A DNA stretch of 64,000 nucleotides from Achromobacter sp. MFA1 R4 (GTDB lineage: Bacteria > Pseudomonadota > Gammaproteobacteria > Burkholderiales > Burkholderiaceae_B), in the NCBI RefSeq assembly GCF_900156745.1, contig NZ_LT707065.1:4774001-4838000 (forward strand). The letters are read 5' to 3'. This document shows positions 31,840-41,241 of the stretch, in pieces. Each line of letters starts with the position of its first letter. Positions within the stretch are counted from its first letter, which is position 1. Below the pieces are notes generated by a model, which saw only the letters and a program-made list of their open reading frames with translations, was not told where the DNA came from and ran no database searches. Position numbers and translations under genes: made by a program.

Positions 31840-31867
31840 TAGTCAAATCGGGCTGACGGCGTATAAT
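31840..31867 (+). promoter_or_regulatory. Predicted guaB promoter
   Basis: TATAAT at 31862-31867 is a perfect -10 element, with TAGTCA (4 of 6) at 31840-31845 as -35 and a 16-base spacer. Transcription would start near 31874, giving a leader of less than 20 bases before the guaB ATG at 31892. Confidence 0.6.
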
Positions 31868-31891
31868 CTTGCTTTGCGCCCGGAGTTACCC

Positions 31892-33352
31892 ATGCGTCTC
31901 GTTCAAAAAGCGCTCACCTTCGACGATGTGTTGTTGGTGCCTGCGTATTCCGAGGTGTTGCCGCGCGACACCTCCCTGGCCACGCGCCTTACCCGCAATA
32001 TCAGCCTGAACATCCCCCTCGTGTCCGCCGCCATGGACACCGTCACCGAATCGCGTTTGGCCATCGCCATGGCGCAAGAGGGTGGCATCGGGATCATCCA
32101 CAAGAATCTCTCCGCCGACGCCCAAGCGCGTGAAGTGGCTCGCGTCAAGCGCCACGAGTTCGGCATCGTGATCGATCCGGTCACCGTCACCCCCCAGATG
32201 AAAGTGCGCGACGCCATTGCGTTGCAGCGCCAGCATGGCATCTCGGGCCTGCCGGTCGTCGAAGGCCGCAAGCTGGTCGGCATCGTCACCAACCGCGACC
32301 TGCGTTTCGAAGAAAACCTGGATCAGCCCCTGCGCAACATCATGACGCCGCAGGAACGCCTGGTCACCATGAAGGAAGGCGCCACGCTCGACGAAGCGCA
32401 GGCCCTGATGCACAAGCACCGCCTGGAGCGCGTGCTGATCGTCAACGACGGCTTTGAACTGCGTGGCCTGGCCACCGTCAAGGACATCGTCAAGAACACC
32501 GAACACCCGATGGCCAGCAAGGACGCTCAAGGCCAGTTGCGCGTTGGCGCGGCGGTGGGCGTGGGCGGCAACACCGAAGAGCGCGTGGAAAAGCTGGTCG
32601 CCGCTGGCGTCGACGTCCTCATCGTCGACACCGCGCACGGCCACTCCAAGGGCGTGCTGGAAGGCGTGCGCTGGGTCAAGCAGAACTACCCCAAGGTTGA
32701 AGTCATCGGCGGCAACATCGCCACCGCGGCTGCCGCGCGTGCGCTCGTCGAGTACGGCGCCGACGGCGTCAAGGTCGGTATCGGCCCCGGCTCCATCTGC
32801 ACCACGCGTATCGTGGCCGGCGTCGGCGTGCCGCAAATTCACGCCATCTCCGAAGTCGCCAAGGCGCTGGAAGGCACGGGCGTTCCGCTGATCGCGGACG
32901 GCGGCATCCGTTACTCGGGCGACGTCGCCAAGGCGCTGGCCGCCGGCGCATTCGCGTGCATGATGGGCGGCATGTTCGCCGGCACCGAAGAAGCCCCGGG
33001 TGAAGTCGTGCTGTTCCAGGGCCGCTCGTACAAGTCCTACCGCGGCATGGGCAGCCTGGGCGCCATGACGGACGGCTCGGCCGACCGCTACTTCCAGGAT
33101 CCGTCCAACAACGCCGACAAGCTCGTGCCCGAAGGCATCGAAGGTCGCGTCCCCTACAAGGGCAGCGTACTCGCCATCATTTACCAACTGGTCGGCGGCA
33201 TCCGCGCCTCCATGGGGTACTGCGGCGCCGCCACCATCGACGACATGCGCACCAAGGCCGAATTCGTGGAGATCACCTCCGCGGGCGTGCGCGAGTCCCA
33301 CGTGCACGACGTGCAGATCACCAAGGAAGCGCCCAACTACCGCGCCGACTGA
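31892..33352 (+). CDS. guaB: Inosine-5'-monophosphate dehydrogenase
   Basis: 486 residues, normal length. [17 protein letters not shown] opens the TIM barrel, two CBS domains occupy roughly residues 95-205, and the catalytic loop [18 protein letters not shown] has the nucleophilic Cys at 303. The flap and C-terminus ([43 protein letters not shown]) are intact. It oxidises IMP to XMP with NAD in the committed step of guanine nucleotide synthesis. ATG 31892 is chosen over 31874 because it gives the conserved [13 protein letters not shown] start. It is followed by guaA after a 100-base gap with a hairpin. Confidence 0.98.
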   Translation: MRLVQKALTFDDVLLVPAYSEVLPRDTSLATRLTRNISLNIPLVSAAMDTVTESRLAIAMAQEGGIGIIHKNLSADAQAREVARVKRHEFGIVIDPVTVTPQMKVRDAIALQRQHGISGLPVVEGRKLVGIVTNRDLRFEENLDQPLRNIMTPQERLVTMKEGATLDEAQALMHKHRLERVLIVNDGFELRGLATVKDIVKNTEHPMASKDAQGQLRVGAAVGVGGNTEERVEKLVAAGVDVLIVDTAHGHSKGVLEGVRWVKQNYPKVEVIGGNIATAAAARALVEYGADGVKVGIGPGSICTTRIVAGVGVPQIHAISEVAKALEGTGVPLIADGGIRYSGDVAKALAAGAFACMMGGMFAGTEEAPGEVVLFQGRSYKSYRGMGSLGAMTDGSADRYFQDPSNNADKLVPEGIEGRVPYKGSVLAIIYQLVGGIRASMGYCGAATIDDMRTKAEFVEITSAGVRESHVHDVQITKEAPNYRAD

Positions 33353-33383
33353 TCCGCACAGTCAACTACAATGTCATGCATCG

Positions 33384-33432
33384 CGCACCGGCAGAACCGC
33401 AACGAACAGCGGGTCTGCCGGTGCGGTTTTAT
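33384..33432 (+). terminator. Hairpin with T-rich tail between guaB and guaA
   Basis: CGCACCGGCAGA (33384-33395) and TCTGCCGGTGCG (33414-33425) form a perfect 12-bp stem with an 18-base loop, followed by GTTTTATTT. It has the structure of an intrinsic terminator or attenuator placed 20 bases before guaA. It may lower guaA expression relative to guaB or respond to purine supply. Confidence 0.7.
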
Positions 33433-33452
33433 TTCCAACGGGTAGAGTTTCC

Positions 33453-35045
<1,593 letters not shown>

Positions 35046-35072
35046 TCCTGCGGCAGTTGAGTTCGCGGTAAT

Positions 35073-35098
35073 AAAAAGGCGCTTCGGCGCCTTTTTTT
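35073..35098 (+). terminator. Intrinsic terminator of guaA
   Basis: AAAAAGGCGC and GCGCCTTTTT around a TTCG tetraloop form a strong A/T-flanked hairpin with a run of seven T, 28 bases after the guaA stop. It is also usable from the opposite strand. Confidence 0.9.
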
Positions 35099-35192
35099 AC
35101 GGCGTGTTCCAGGTTCTTGGCGGCCGCCACAAGGATGATCGTGGGCCGTATGTCAGTACCGGCGGTTTCACCAAGGATGCCCAATTCAAAAC

Positions 35193-35954
35193 TCACCGGC
35201 TTGGTCGACCCGCCTCGAAACTGATGATCCGGTCGCCCTTGCAGGGTTGGCGGCCGTGCTGATAATCACCCGATACCACCACATCCACAAAACCCGCCTC
35301 GCGCATTGCGAATGCCAACTCGTCGACACCCCACCAGCGCAAGCGAAACAGATCAATCTCTGCGGACTGCAAAATGCCGCTTTGCCAGTGCTGATAGTGC
35401 AGATGGGAGAGCGTCGTTTGTTTGACGTAATCGATATCGGCTCGATGACTGGTCAACGTGAGCAGACTGTCGCCGCCCACCGTCCAACTGCGTGCAGCAT
35501 TTGCCTCTGCGACGATGCTTTCGACGGGGTCGATGTCCATGATGAGTCTTCCGCCGGGGAGCAGGTGATCCCAGAACCGCCGGAGTACGGTCATCGCCGA
35601 GGCGGTTTCCGTGATCAACTGAAACGATCCAGCAGGCATGATGATGGCCGCGAAACGTTGGTCGTAGCTGAACTGCTCGAATGTCTGAAGTGTAGGGGTA
35701 TTGAGAAGCCCCCGGTTCCGGCATTCCTGCTGACAATATTCGAGCATGTCTTGTGAGCCGTCGAAGCCTTCGATGGCGAAGCCCATTTCAAGCAAGGGTA
35801 TGAACATGCGGCCATTGCCGACCGCCGGCTCCAATATGGGACCTTCACAATCGGTCAGACGCTGCTGGTAGTACTCGAGATCGCCAAAGGAGTGGCCAAT
35901 GGGCTTATCCAGGTGATAGATCCAAGAGGCGAGTTTTCCGTACCTGTTTTGCAT
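35193..35954 (-). CDS. Class I SAM-dependent methyltransferase, lower-GC
   Basis: 253 residues. Motif I reads PILEPAVGNGRMFIPLLEMGFAIEGFDGSQDMLEYC (about residues 40-75), followed by FAAIIMPAGSFQLI and the FWDHLLPGGRLIMDID post-motif. RLRWWGVDELAFAMREAGFVDVVVSG near the end is the usual C-terminal strand pair. ATG 35954 has GGAGAG 6 bases upstream; a longer frame to 36026 lacks it. GC content is clearly lower than in guaA, so it may be acquired. The substrate is unknown. Confidence 0.82.
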   Translation of the reverse strand: MQNRYGKLASWIYHLDKPIGHSFGDLEYYQQRLTDCEGPILEPAVGNGRMFIPLLEMGFAIEGFDGSQDMLEYCQQECRNRGLLNTPTLQTFEQFSYDQRFAAIIMPAGSFQLITETASAMTVLRRFWDHLLPGGRLIMDIDPVESIVAEANAARSWTVGGDSLLTLTSHRADIDYVKQTTLSHLHYQHWQSGILQSAEIDLFRLRWWGVDELAFAMREAGFVDVVVSGDYQHGRQPCKGDRIISFEAGRPSR

Positions 35955-36119
35955 TCTTGCTCTCCATGCCAAGTCGGGGATGCTACCGCAAATGCCTTGG
36001 GCATACCGCGCATCTGCCGCGATCAACGATGGGGTTGGTGTGGTCGGAAAAAAGCGAAGCGATTAAGGCAGACTTATTGATCGTCGTAGTGGCTTGCAGC
36101 CAATTCTGCCCGCTGTGTA

Positions 36120-36153
36120 AAAAAGGAAAAGGCGCATCAGCGCCGTTTCTTTT
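36120..36153 (-). terminator. Intrinsic terminator downstream of the methionine synthase gene
   Basis: GGCGC-ATCA-GCGCC (36131-36144) is flanked by A-rich sequence on the left and T-rich on the right. On the minus strand the stem is followed by TTTTCCTTTTTT. It closes the mesX-mesD transcript and could also stop rightward transcription. Confidence 0.8.
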
Positions 36154-36172
36154 TCAGTTTTTCAGATCGGCA

Positions 36173-37201
36173 TCAGCCCGCAAGCTCTTTCCGGACGATC
36201 TCCGCACCCGCGCTCAACGCACTCAGCTTGCCATTCGCAACCCGACGCGACAGCGGCGCCATGCCGCAATTCGTGCAGGGATACAGCTTGTCGGCATCCA
36301 CAAACTTAAGCGCCTTGCGCAAGGTATTGGCCACTTCCTCCGGCGTTTCGATGGTATCGGTCGCCACGTCAATCGCGCCCACCATCACTTTCTTGCCACG
36401 AATCAGTTCGATCAGATCAATCGGCACATGCGAGTTGTGGCATTCCAGCGAGATGATGTCGATGCTGGATTGCTGCAGCTTGGGGAAGGACTCCTCGTAC
36501 TGGCGCCATTCGGAACCCAGCGTTTTCTTCCAGTCGGTATTGGCCTTGATACCGTAGCCATAGCAAATATGCACGGCGGTTTCGCACTTGAGCCCTTCGA
36601 TGGCGCGTTCCAGGGTGGCGATGCCCCAGTCGTTCACTTCGTCGAAGAAGACATTGAATGCCGGCTCGTCGAATTGGATGATGTCGACGCCGGCAGCCTC
36701 CAGTTCGCGGGCTTCCTGGTTCAGGATCTTGGCGAATTCCCAGGCCAGCTTTTCACGGCTCTTGTAGTGGGCGTCGTACAGCGTGTCGATCATCGTCATG
36801 GGGCCAGGCAGCGCCCATTTGATGGGTTGCCTGGTCTGCTGACGCAGGAACTTGGCGTCTTCGACGAAAACCGGCTTTGGGCGGCTGACGGCGCCGACGA
36901 CGGTGGGGACGCTTGCGTCATAGCGATCGCGGATCCGGACGGTTTCACGCTTTTCGAAATCGACGCCGCTCAAATGCTCGATGAACGTGGTGACGAAGTG
37001 CTGACGGGTCTGTTCGCCGTCGCTGACGATATCGATGCCTGCATGTTGCTGTTCTTGCAGCGCCAGGCGCAGGGCGTCCTGTTTGCCCTCGACCAGTTCT
37101 TCGTCCTGCAGTTTCCAGGGCGACCAGAGTTTTTCGGGCTGGGCCAGCCAGGAAGGTTTCGGCAAGCTGCCGGCGGTCGAAGTGGGCAGGAGTTTTTTCA
37201 T
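36173..37201 (-). CDS. mesD: MetE-core methionine synthase, MesD type (folate-independent)
   Basis: 342 residues, less than half of full MetE: only the C-terminal catalytic barrel is present. STAGSLPKP opens it, DGEQTR binds the amino acid, and the zinc ligands are visible as His 211 and Cys 213 (HICYG), Glu 253 (SLECHNSH) and Cys 312 (PCTNCGM). Core-MetE proteins transfer a methyl group to homocysteine. The subgroup always found with a DUF1852 gene was described as MesD: it does not use methyl-folate and needs MesX and oxygen, as I recall from published genetics. Here DUF1852 lies 27 bases upstream, which supports the assignment. The methyl donor is unknown. Confidence 0.87.
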   Translation of the reverse strand: MKKLLPTSTAGSLPKPSWLAQPEKLWSPWKLQDEELVEGKQDALRLALQEQQHAGIDIVSDGEQTRQHFVTTFIEHLSGVDFEKRETVRIRDRYDASVPTVVGAVSRPKPVFVEDAKFLRQQTRQPIKWALPGPMTMIDTLYDAHYKSREKLAWEFAKILNQEARELEAAGVDIIQFDEPAFNVFFDEVNDWGIATLERAIEGLKCETAVHICYGYGIKANTDWKKTLGSEWRQYEESFPKLQQSSIDIISLECHNSHVPIDLIELIRGKKVMVGAIDVATDTIETPEEVANTLRKALKFVDADKLYPCTNCGMAPLSRRVANGKLSALSAGAEIVRKELAG

Positions 37202-37228
37202 GATCAGTGTTCCGTGTATGTCGAGTGT

Positions 37229-38212
37229 TTAGAGAGCGGAGTTGGCTGCCCAGTTGTCGAGCACTTTCTTGTAGGGCTTGATGAAGTGCGCTTCCGTGAA
37301 TTTCCCTTGCTTGACGGCGAGCTGGCTGCGCTCTTCGCGGTCATAGACAATCTGCGTCAAGGAGTAGTCCGGGTTCTTCAGGCTCGGTCGATAGAGCCTG
37401 CCTGCCGCGGAATTGGCGTTGTAGATTTCGGGGCGGTAGATCTTCTGGAACGTTTCCATCGTGCTGATCAGGCTGATCAGTTCCAGATTGGTATAGCTGC
37501 CAAGCAGATCGCCTTGGAAATAAAAGGCGAGGGGGGCGGCGCTGCCCGGGGGCATGAAGTAGCGGACCTGCAACCCCATTTTTTCGAAGTACTGATCCGT
37601 CGATGAGAACTCATCTTGCCGATACTCGACGCCCAGGATGGGGTGGTGGTTTTCGGTGCGATGGTAGGTCTTGCTGCTCGACGCGCTGATGCAGATGACA
37701 GGCGGCTTGCTGAAGCGCTCTTTATAGGCGCTTGAGTTCACAAAGTGCTTGAACAGCTTGCCGTGCAACACCCCGAAATCGTCCGGGGTGCTGAAGGTGG
37801 ATTTGTCGTTGTTATGCTCCGGCAGAAGCACGCTGAAATCGTAGTCGCGCACGTAAGAGGAGAAATTGTTCCCTACGATGCCCTCGATGTGTTCGTTGCG
37901 CTTCTTGTCGACGATATGGGTTTGCAGTATTTCGATCAGCGGAAAGGCGTCGTTGCCGCCTTCGGCGCCCATGTTCATTTCAACGGAAATGATCTCGAGT
38001 TCGACCGCGTAGCGGTCCCCGGTCGGGTTGTCCCAATGCGCCAGGTTGTTGAAGCGCCTGTCGATCATCCGCAAGGTGTTGCGCAGATTCTCTTGGCGAC
38101 TTGCTCCCCGGGCCAGATTGGCGAAGTTGGTCGTGATGCGCGTGCTGTCCGACGGCTGATAGTTCTCGTCGAAACGGATGCTCTTGATATTGAATGTGAA
38201 CGCGTTGCTCAT
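37229..38212 (-). CDS. mesX: DUF1852 protein, MesX-type partner of MesD
   Basis: 327 residues of the DUF1852 family along their full length. SNAFTFNIKSIRFDENYQPSDSTRITTNFANLARG opens it, with RYAVELEIISVEMN, EHNNDKSTFSTPDDFG and LEIISLISTMETFQKIYRPEIYNANSAAGRLYRPSLKNPDYSLTQIVYDREERSQLAVKQGKF-like conserved blocks. There is no signal peptide or known cofactor motif. In other aerobic bacteria this protein is required for the function of MesD. It may make the methyl donor or activate the synthase; the chemistry is not known. It forms an operon with mesD, and an FMN reductase gene 170 bases upstream on the same strand may supply reduced flavin. Confidence 0.88.
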   Translation of the reverse strand: MSNAFTFNIKSIRFDENYQPSDSTRITTNFANLARGASRQENLRNTLRMIDRRFNNLAHWDNPTGDRYAVELEIISVEMNMGAEGGNDAFPLIEILQTHIVDKKRNEHIEGIVGNNFSSYVRDYDFSVLLPEHNNDKSTFSTPDDFGVLHGKLFKHFVNSSAYKERFSKPPVICISASSSKTYHRTENHHPILGVEYRQDEFSSTDQYFEKMGLQVRYFMPPGSAAPLAFYFQGDLLGSYTNLELISLISTMETFQKIYRPEIYNANSAAGRLYRPSLKNPDYSLTQIVYDREERSQLAVKQGKFTEAHFIKPYKKVLDNWAANSAL

Positions 38213-38381
38213 GGTGGTCTGCTGCGCTGATTTTGCGAAAAGTGTGCGGAGAGTTAAGGCCGCTTTCTGAACGGACGCGACACGCGGGAAGCGCGCCTGC
38301 GGTGGGTGCTCAGGGGCATAAGTCGGATTGGAAGACCCTGCAACCTCCGCCGGGGGGGAGGCTGCGTGGGCCGGGATGGCT

Positions 38382-38975
38382 TCAGGCCGCGACCGCTTCC
38401 TCGGCGTCGGCCGTTGCCGATTGGCGCGCCATTTCGATCAAAGGCATTGCGCGGTGGACTGCGAGTCTGGCCCGCTCGATCAGGGCTGCGTCCTGCAGGC
38501 GGTAATCGGCGAAATCCTTGTCGGTCGCGTAGACGCCCAGCGGCAAGGTGCGGGCCTGGAAGAAGCTGAACAGAGGCCGCAGTTGGTGGTCGATTACGAG
38601 TGCATGGCGTTCGCTGCCGCCGGTGGCAGCCAGCAGGATCGGCTTGTCGATCAAGGCGTCCTGGTGAATGAAGTCAAAGAAGTGCTTGAACAGGCCCGTG
38701 TAAGAGCCGCGAAAGACCGGGGTGGTCACCACCAGGACGTCGGCCTGCTCGACCGCCGCAAGTTCGCGCTCCACCGTCTCGGGCAGGTGGGAGCGCCAGA
38801 CCGCGCCAGCAAGTTGCGGCGCAAGCTGGCCCAGTTCCACCAGGCGTTGTTCGCACGGGAGTTGGTCAGCGACCAGGTCCAGCAGGTGATCCGCCAGGGC
38901 TGCGGATTTGGAGGGGCGTTGCAGTCCGCCGGAAACTGCGACTAGATGGAGAGGGCGTGTCATTCTGGGCTTCAT
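38382..38975 (-). CDS. NADPH-dependent FMN reductase (MsuE-like)
   Basis: 197 residues of the flavodoxin-fold FMN reductase family. LHLVAVSGGLQRPSKSAALADHLLDLV gives the FMN phosphate loop, then EQADVLVVTTPVFRGSYTGLFKHFFDFI and LLAATGGSERHALVIDHQLRPLFSFFQARTLPLGVYATDKDF follow, a close match to MsuE/SsuE enzymes as I recall them. It reduces FMN with NAD(P)H for a partner oxygenase. No sulfonate monooxygenase is nearby; the next genes are mesX and mesD, whose activity depends on oxygen. A flavin-supply role for MesX is a testable inference. The start is either 38975 or ATG 38963. Confidence 0.85.
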   Translation of the reverse strand: MKPRMTRPLHLVAVSGGLQRPSKSAALADHLLDLVADQLPCEQRLVELGQLAPQLAGAVWRSHLPETVERELAAVEQADVLVVTTPVFRGSYTGLFKHFFDFIHQDALIDKPILLAATGGSERHALVIDHQLRPLFSFFQARTLPLGVYATDKDFADYRLQDAALIERARLAVHRAMPLIEMARQSATADAEEAVAA

Positions 38976-39130
38976 GAAGATGGATCCACGCGCCGCTGCG
39001 GCAATGCCGTATGCGTGTGCGCCGCCGGAAGCGGCGCGGGTGCTCGTGAATTCAAGTCTTGATTAATGGCAAGGTCCGGTTGCAAACATGCGAACGATCA
39101 ATGGGAACGGATACTAGGGGACCGGAGTGA

Positions 39131-39174
39131 TGAAGTAAAATGGTTTTATTTCACAAATCCATGAGCGAAATTCA
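39131..39174. promoter_or_regulatory. MetR-like operators between the FMN reductase and LysR genes
   Basis: TGAAGTAAAA (39131-39140) and TTTTATTTCA (39144-39153) form inverted arms with one mismatch. TGAGCGAAATTCA (39162-39174) matches the MetR consensus TGAA-N5-TTCA with one mismatch. Both lie in the divergent region, the second 5 bases before the LysR start, as in MetR autoregulation. The protein assignment is inference. Confidence 0.6.
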
Positions 39175-39179
39175 TCTGA

Positions 39180-40097
39180 ATGCTTGAGCGCATCCATCTC
39201 AGCATCGTTCAGCAGGTCGAAAAGCAGGGGTCGTTGACGGCCGCCGCTGGTGTGCTGAGCCTGACCCAGTCGGCCCTGAGCCACAGCATGAAGAAGCTGG
39301 AACAGCAGCTGGGCACCGACATCTGGCTGCGCGAAGGGCGAAGCCTGCGCCTGACGCAGGCCGGCCAATATCTATTGGCGGTGGCGAATCGCGTGCTGCC
39401 GCAACTGGATCTGGCCGAAGAGCGCCTGGGACAGTTCGCGCAGGGCGAGCGCGGGGCGCTGCGCATCGGCATGGAGTGCCACCCTTGCTACCAGTGGCTG
39501 CTCAAGGTGGTTTCTCCTTATCTGGCCGCATGGCCGGACGTGGACGTGGACGTCAAGCAGAAGTTTCAGTTTGGCGGGATTGGAGCGCTCTTCGGTTTTG
39601 AGATCGACCTCCTGGTCACGCCCGACCCGCTGTTCAAACCGGGCCTCAAGTTCGAGCCCGTGTTCGACTACGAGCAGGTGCTGGTCGTGCCCAAGGGCCA
39701 TCCGCTGGCGTCTGTGGCGTACGTGAGGCCGCAGCAGTTGACCCAGGAAGTGCTCATCAGCTACCCCGTTGACATCGAGCGCCTGGATATCTACAACCAG
39801 TTCCTGTTGCCGGCCGGCGTTACGCCCAAGCGTCACAAGGCCATCGAGACCACCGACATCATGGTGCAGATGGTGGCCAGCGGACGCGGCGTGGCAGCGC
39901 TGCCGCGCTGGCTGGTCGAGGAATACGCGGCCAGGATGGACGTGGTGCCCGTGAGGCTGGGGGTGCGCGGCATTGCCAAGCAGATCTTCCTGGGCGCGCG
40001 CGAGGCGGAGACTGGCATTGACTATGTGCGGGCCTTCATTGAACTGGCTCGCCAGCCGGCAATTGCCCCTGCCATTGCGCAAAAAGCCAATGGATGA
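39180..40097 (+). CDS. MetR-like LysR-family regulator of methionine genes
   Basis: 305 residues. The N-terminal helix-turn-helix reads MLERIHLSIVQQVEKQGSLTAAAGVLSLTQSALSHSMKKLEQQLGTDIWLREGR. The effector domain contains MECHPCYQWLLKVVSPYLAAWPDVDVDVKQKF, the segment characteristic of MetR. MetR proteins use homocysteine as co-inducer and activate methionine synthase genes. It is divergent from the FMN reductase/mesX/mesD genes and precedes a MetF-like gene on its own strand. MetR-like operators are present in the intergenic region. Confidence 0.88.
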   Translation: MLERIHLSIVQQVEKQGSLTAAAGVLSLTQSALSHSMKKLEQQLGTDIWLREGRSLRLTQAGQYLLAVANRVLPQLDLAEERLGQFAQGERGALRIGMECHPCYQWLLKVVSPYLAAWPDVDVDVKQKFQFGGIGALFGFEIDLLVTPDPLFKPGLKFEPVFDYEQVLVVPKGHPLASVAYVRPQQLTQEVLISYPVDIERLDIYNQFLLPAGVTPKRHKAIETTDIMVQMVASGRGVAALPRWLVEEYAARMDVVPVRLGVRGIAKQIFLGAREAETGIDYVRAFIELARQPAIAPAIAQKANG

Positions 40098-40151
40098 CGC
40101 CCACCGTCAAACGTCCACCGCCTGCCGAGCCGTTCGGCGTGCCCTTCAGTC

Positions 40152-41048
40152 ATGTCCTTGATTCATCCCAGCACATACCATTCCCCCGGCAACATCACCG
40201 ACGCCTATTCGTTGGAAGTCAGCGCGAGGGACATTTCCGCGCTGGCCGCAACGGCGTCGCGGATACCGCCAGGGTCGACCATTTCCATTCCTTACCTGCC
40301 AGGCCAGGACAATGACGCGCGACTGGCCGCAGCGCGAGCCGTGCGGGCGCTGGGCTTGGAGCCGATGCCGCACCTTTCCGCGCGCCGTATCGCGTCGCTT
40401 GCCGAGCTTGATTCCTTCGTCGGGCGCGCGGTCGCTGAGGCTGGCGTTGAGCGCTGCTTCGTGATCGCAGGAGATCCACCGACGCCGCTGGGGCCGTTTC
40501 CCGACAGCACCTCGCTGATCGAAACTGGTGTTTTCGAACGCGCGGGCATCCAGGTTGTCGGCGTAGGCGGACATCCGGAAGGCCATCCGGTCATGAGCGC
40601 GACCGATCGATGGAACGTGCTCGAACGCAAGTGCCATGGCATCGGCATGCGCGGCATGACGCCCCTGGTCGTCACGCAGTTTGGTTTTGATGCCGACATC
40701 GTGCTGACGTGGTTGAAAACCCTGCGCGAGCGTGGCATTGAACATCCCGTTCGGGTGGGCGTGCCCGGCCCTACAGGGATCGCGGTACTTGCTCGCTATG
40801 CGGCCTTGTGCGGCGTCAGCGCATGCGCGTCGATGTGGTCTAAGTACGGAATCTCTTTGGGCAAGTTGTTTGGCACGGCGGGGCCCGATGTGTTTGTGGA
40901 TCGCCTGGCCGCAGGGCTGACGCAAGCACATGGAAACGTGAGCCTGCATTTCTTTCCATTTGGAGGCATTGCGCAGTCCGTGAAATGGATAGAGCAGTAC
41001 CGCTCTCGCCCCGAGAAGCTGCGCCCGGTCAGCGCAGCCCTGTTATGA
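40152..41048 (+). CDS. Methylenetetrahydrofolate reductase (MetF)-like protein
   Basis: 298 residues with the MTHFR TIM-barrel pattern, though diverged from enteric MetF. SLEVSARDISAL takes the place of the FEFFPP strand; MPHLSARR, GVGGHPEGHP (the family's YPExHP) and PLVVTQFGFDADIVLTWL (ITQFFFD) are visible. The family reduces methylene-THF to methyl-THF with FAD, and diverged members act in demethylation or other one-carbon steps. It starts 54 bases after the MetR-like gene on the same strand. Its presence next to a folate-independent methionine synthase is notable. Confidence 0.8.
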   Translation: MSLIHPSTYHSPGNITDAYSLEVSARDISALAATASRIPPGSTISIPYLPGQDNDARLAAARAVRALGLEPMPHLSARRIASLAELDSFVGRAVAEAGVERCFVIAGDPPTPLGPFPDSTSLIETGVFERAGIQVVGVGGHPEGHPVMSATDRWNVLERKCHGIGMRGMTPLVVTQFGFDADIVLTWLKTLRERGIEHPVRVGVPGPTGIAVLARYAALCGVSACASMWSKYGISLGKLFGTAGPDVFVDRLAAGLTQAHGNVSLHFFPFGGIAQSVKWIEQYRSRPEKLRPVSAALL

Positions 41049-41061
41049 CAAGGGCGAAGTT

Positions 41062-41190
41062 CCCGTATTTGGAGTGGTATTCTCCCCGGCAGAATTTGAG
41101 GATAACCAGATTGAATGCTTCATCGGCACCGTGCACACCGCTCAGGGCCAAGACGAACGCATTGTCTGGATGCTATTGGCTGCGATAGTG
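41062..41190 (+). pseudogene. Fragment of an SF1 (DNA2/NAM7-type) helicase
   Basis: In one frame the sequence reads EVPVFGVVFSPAEFEDNQ, then IECFIGTVHTAQGQDERIVWMLL. The GTVHTAQGQDERIV part is helicase motif V of DNA2/UPF1-like superfamily 1 enzymes (usually GTVHTFQGxExDIVI). No other helicase motif lies upstream, where the MetF-like gene ends at 41048, or downstream, where the next gene's signal peptide starts at 41242. It looks like a short relic left by a recombination or deletion event. Confidence 0.45.
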
Positions 41191-41241
41191 ATGCCGAAGG
41201 CGCCATATCCGGCTGAAAAATTGGTTAACGGGAGATATTCA

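Noticed and set aside
31886..33307. 473-residue minus-strand frame over guaB
   Set aside because: guaB is unambiguous on the plus strand; the antisense frame shows no family motif.
38213..39179. SAM or cobalamin riboswitch near the methionine cluster
   Set aside because: I looked for the conserved cores in the leaders of mesX and the FMN reductase and found only ordinary hairpins; MetR-like DNA sites explain control better.
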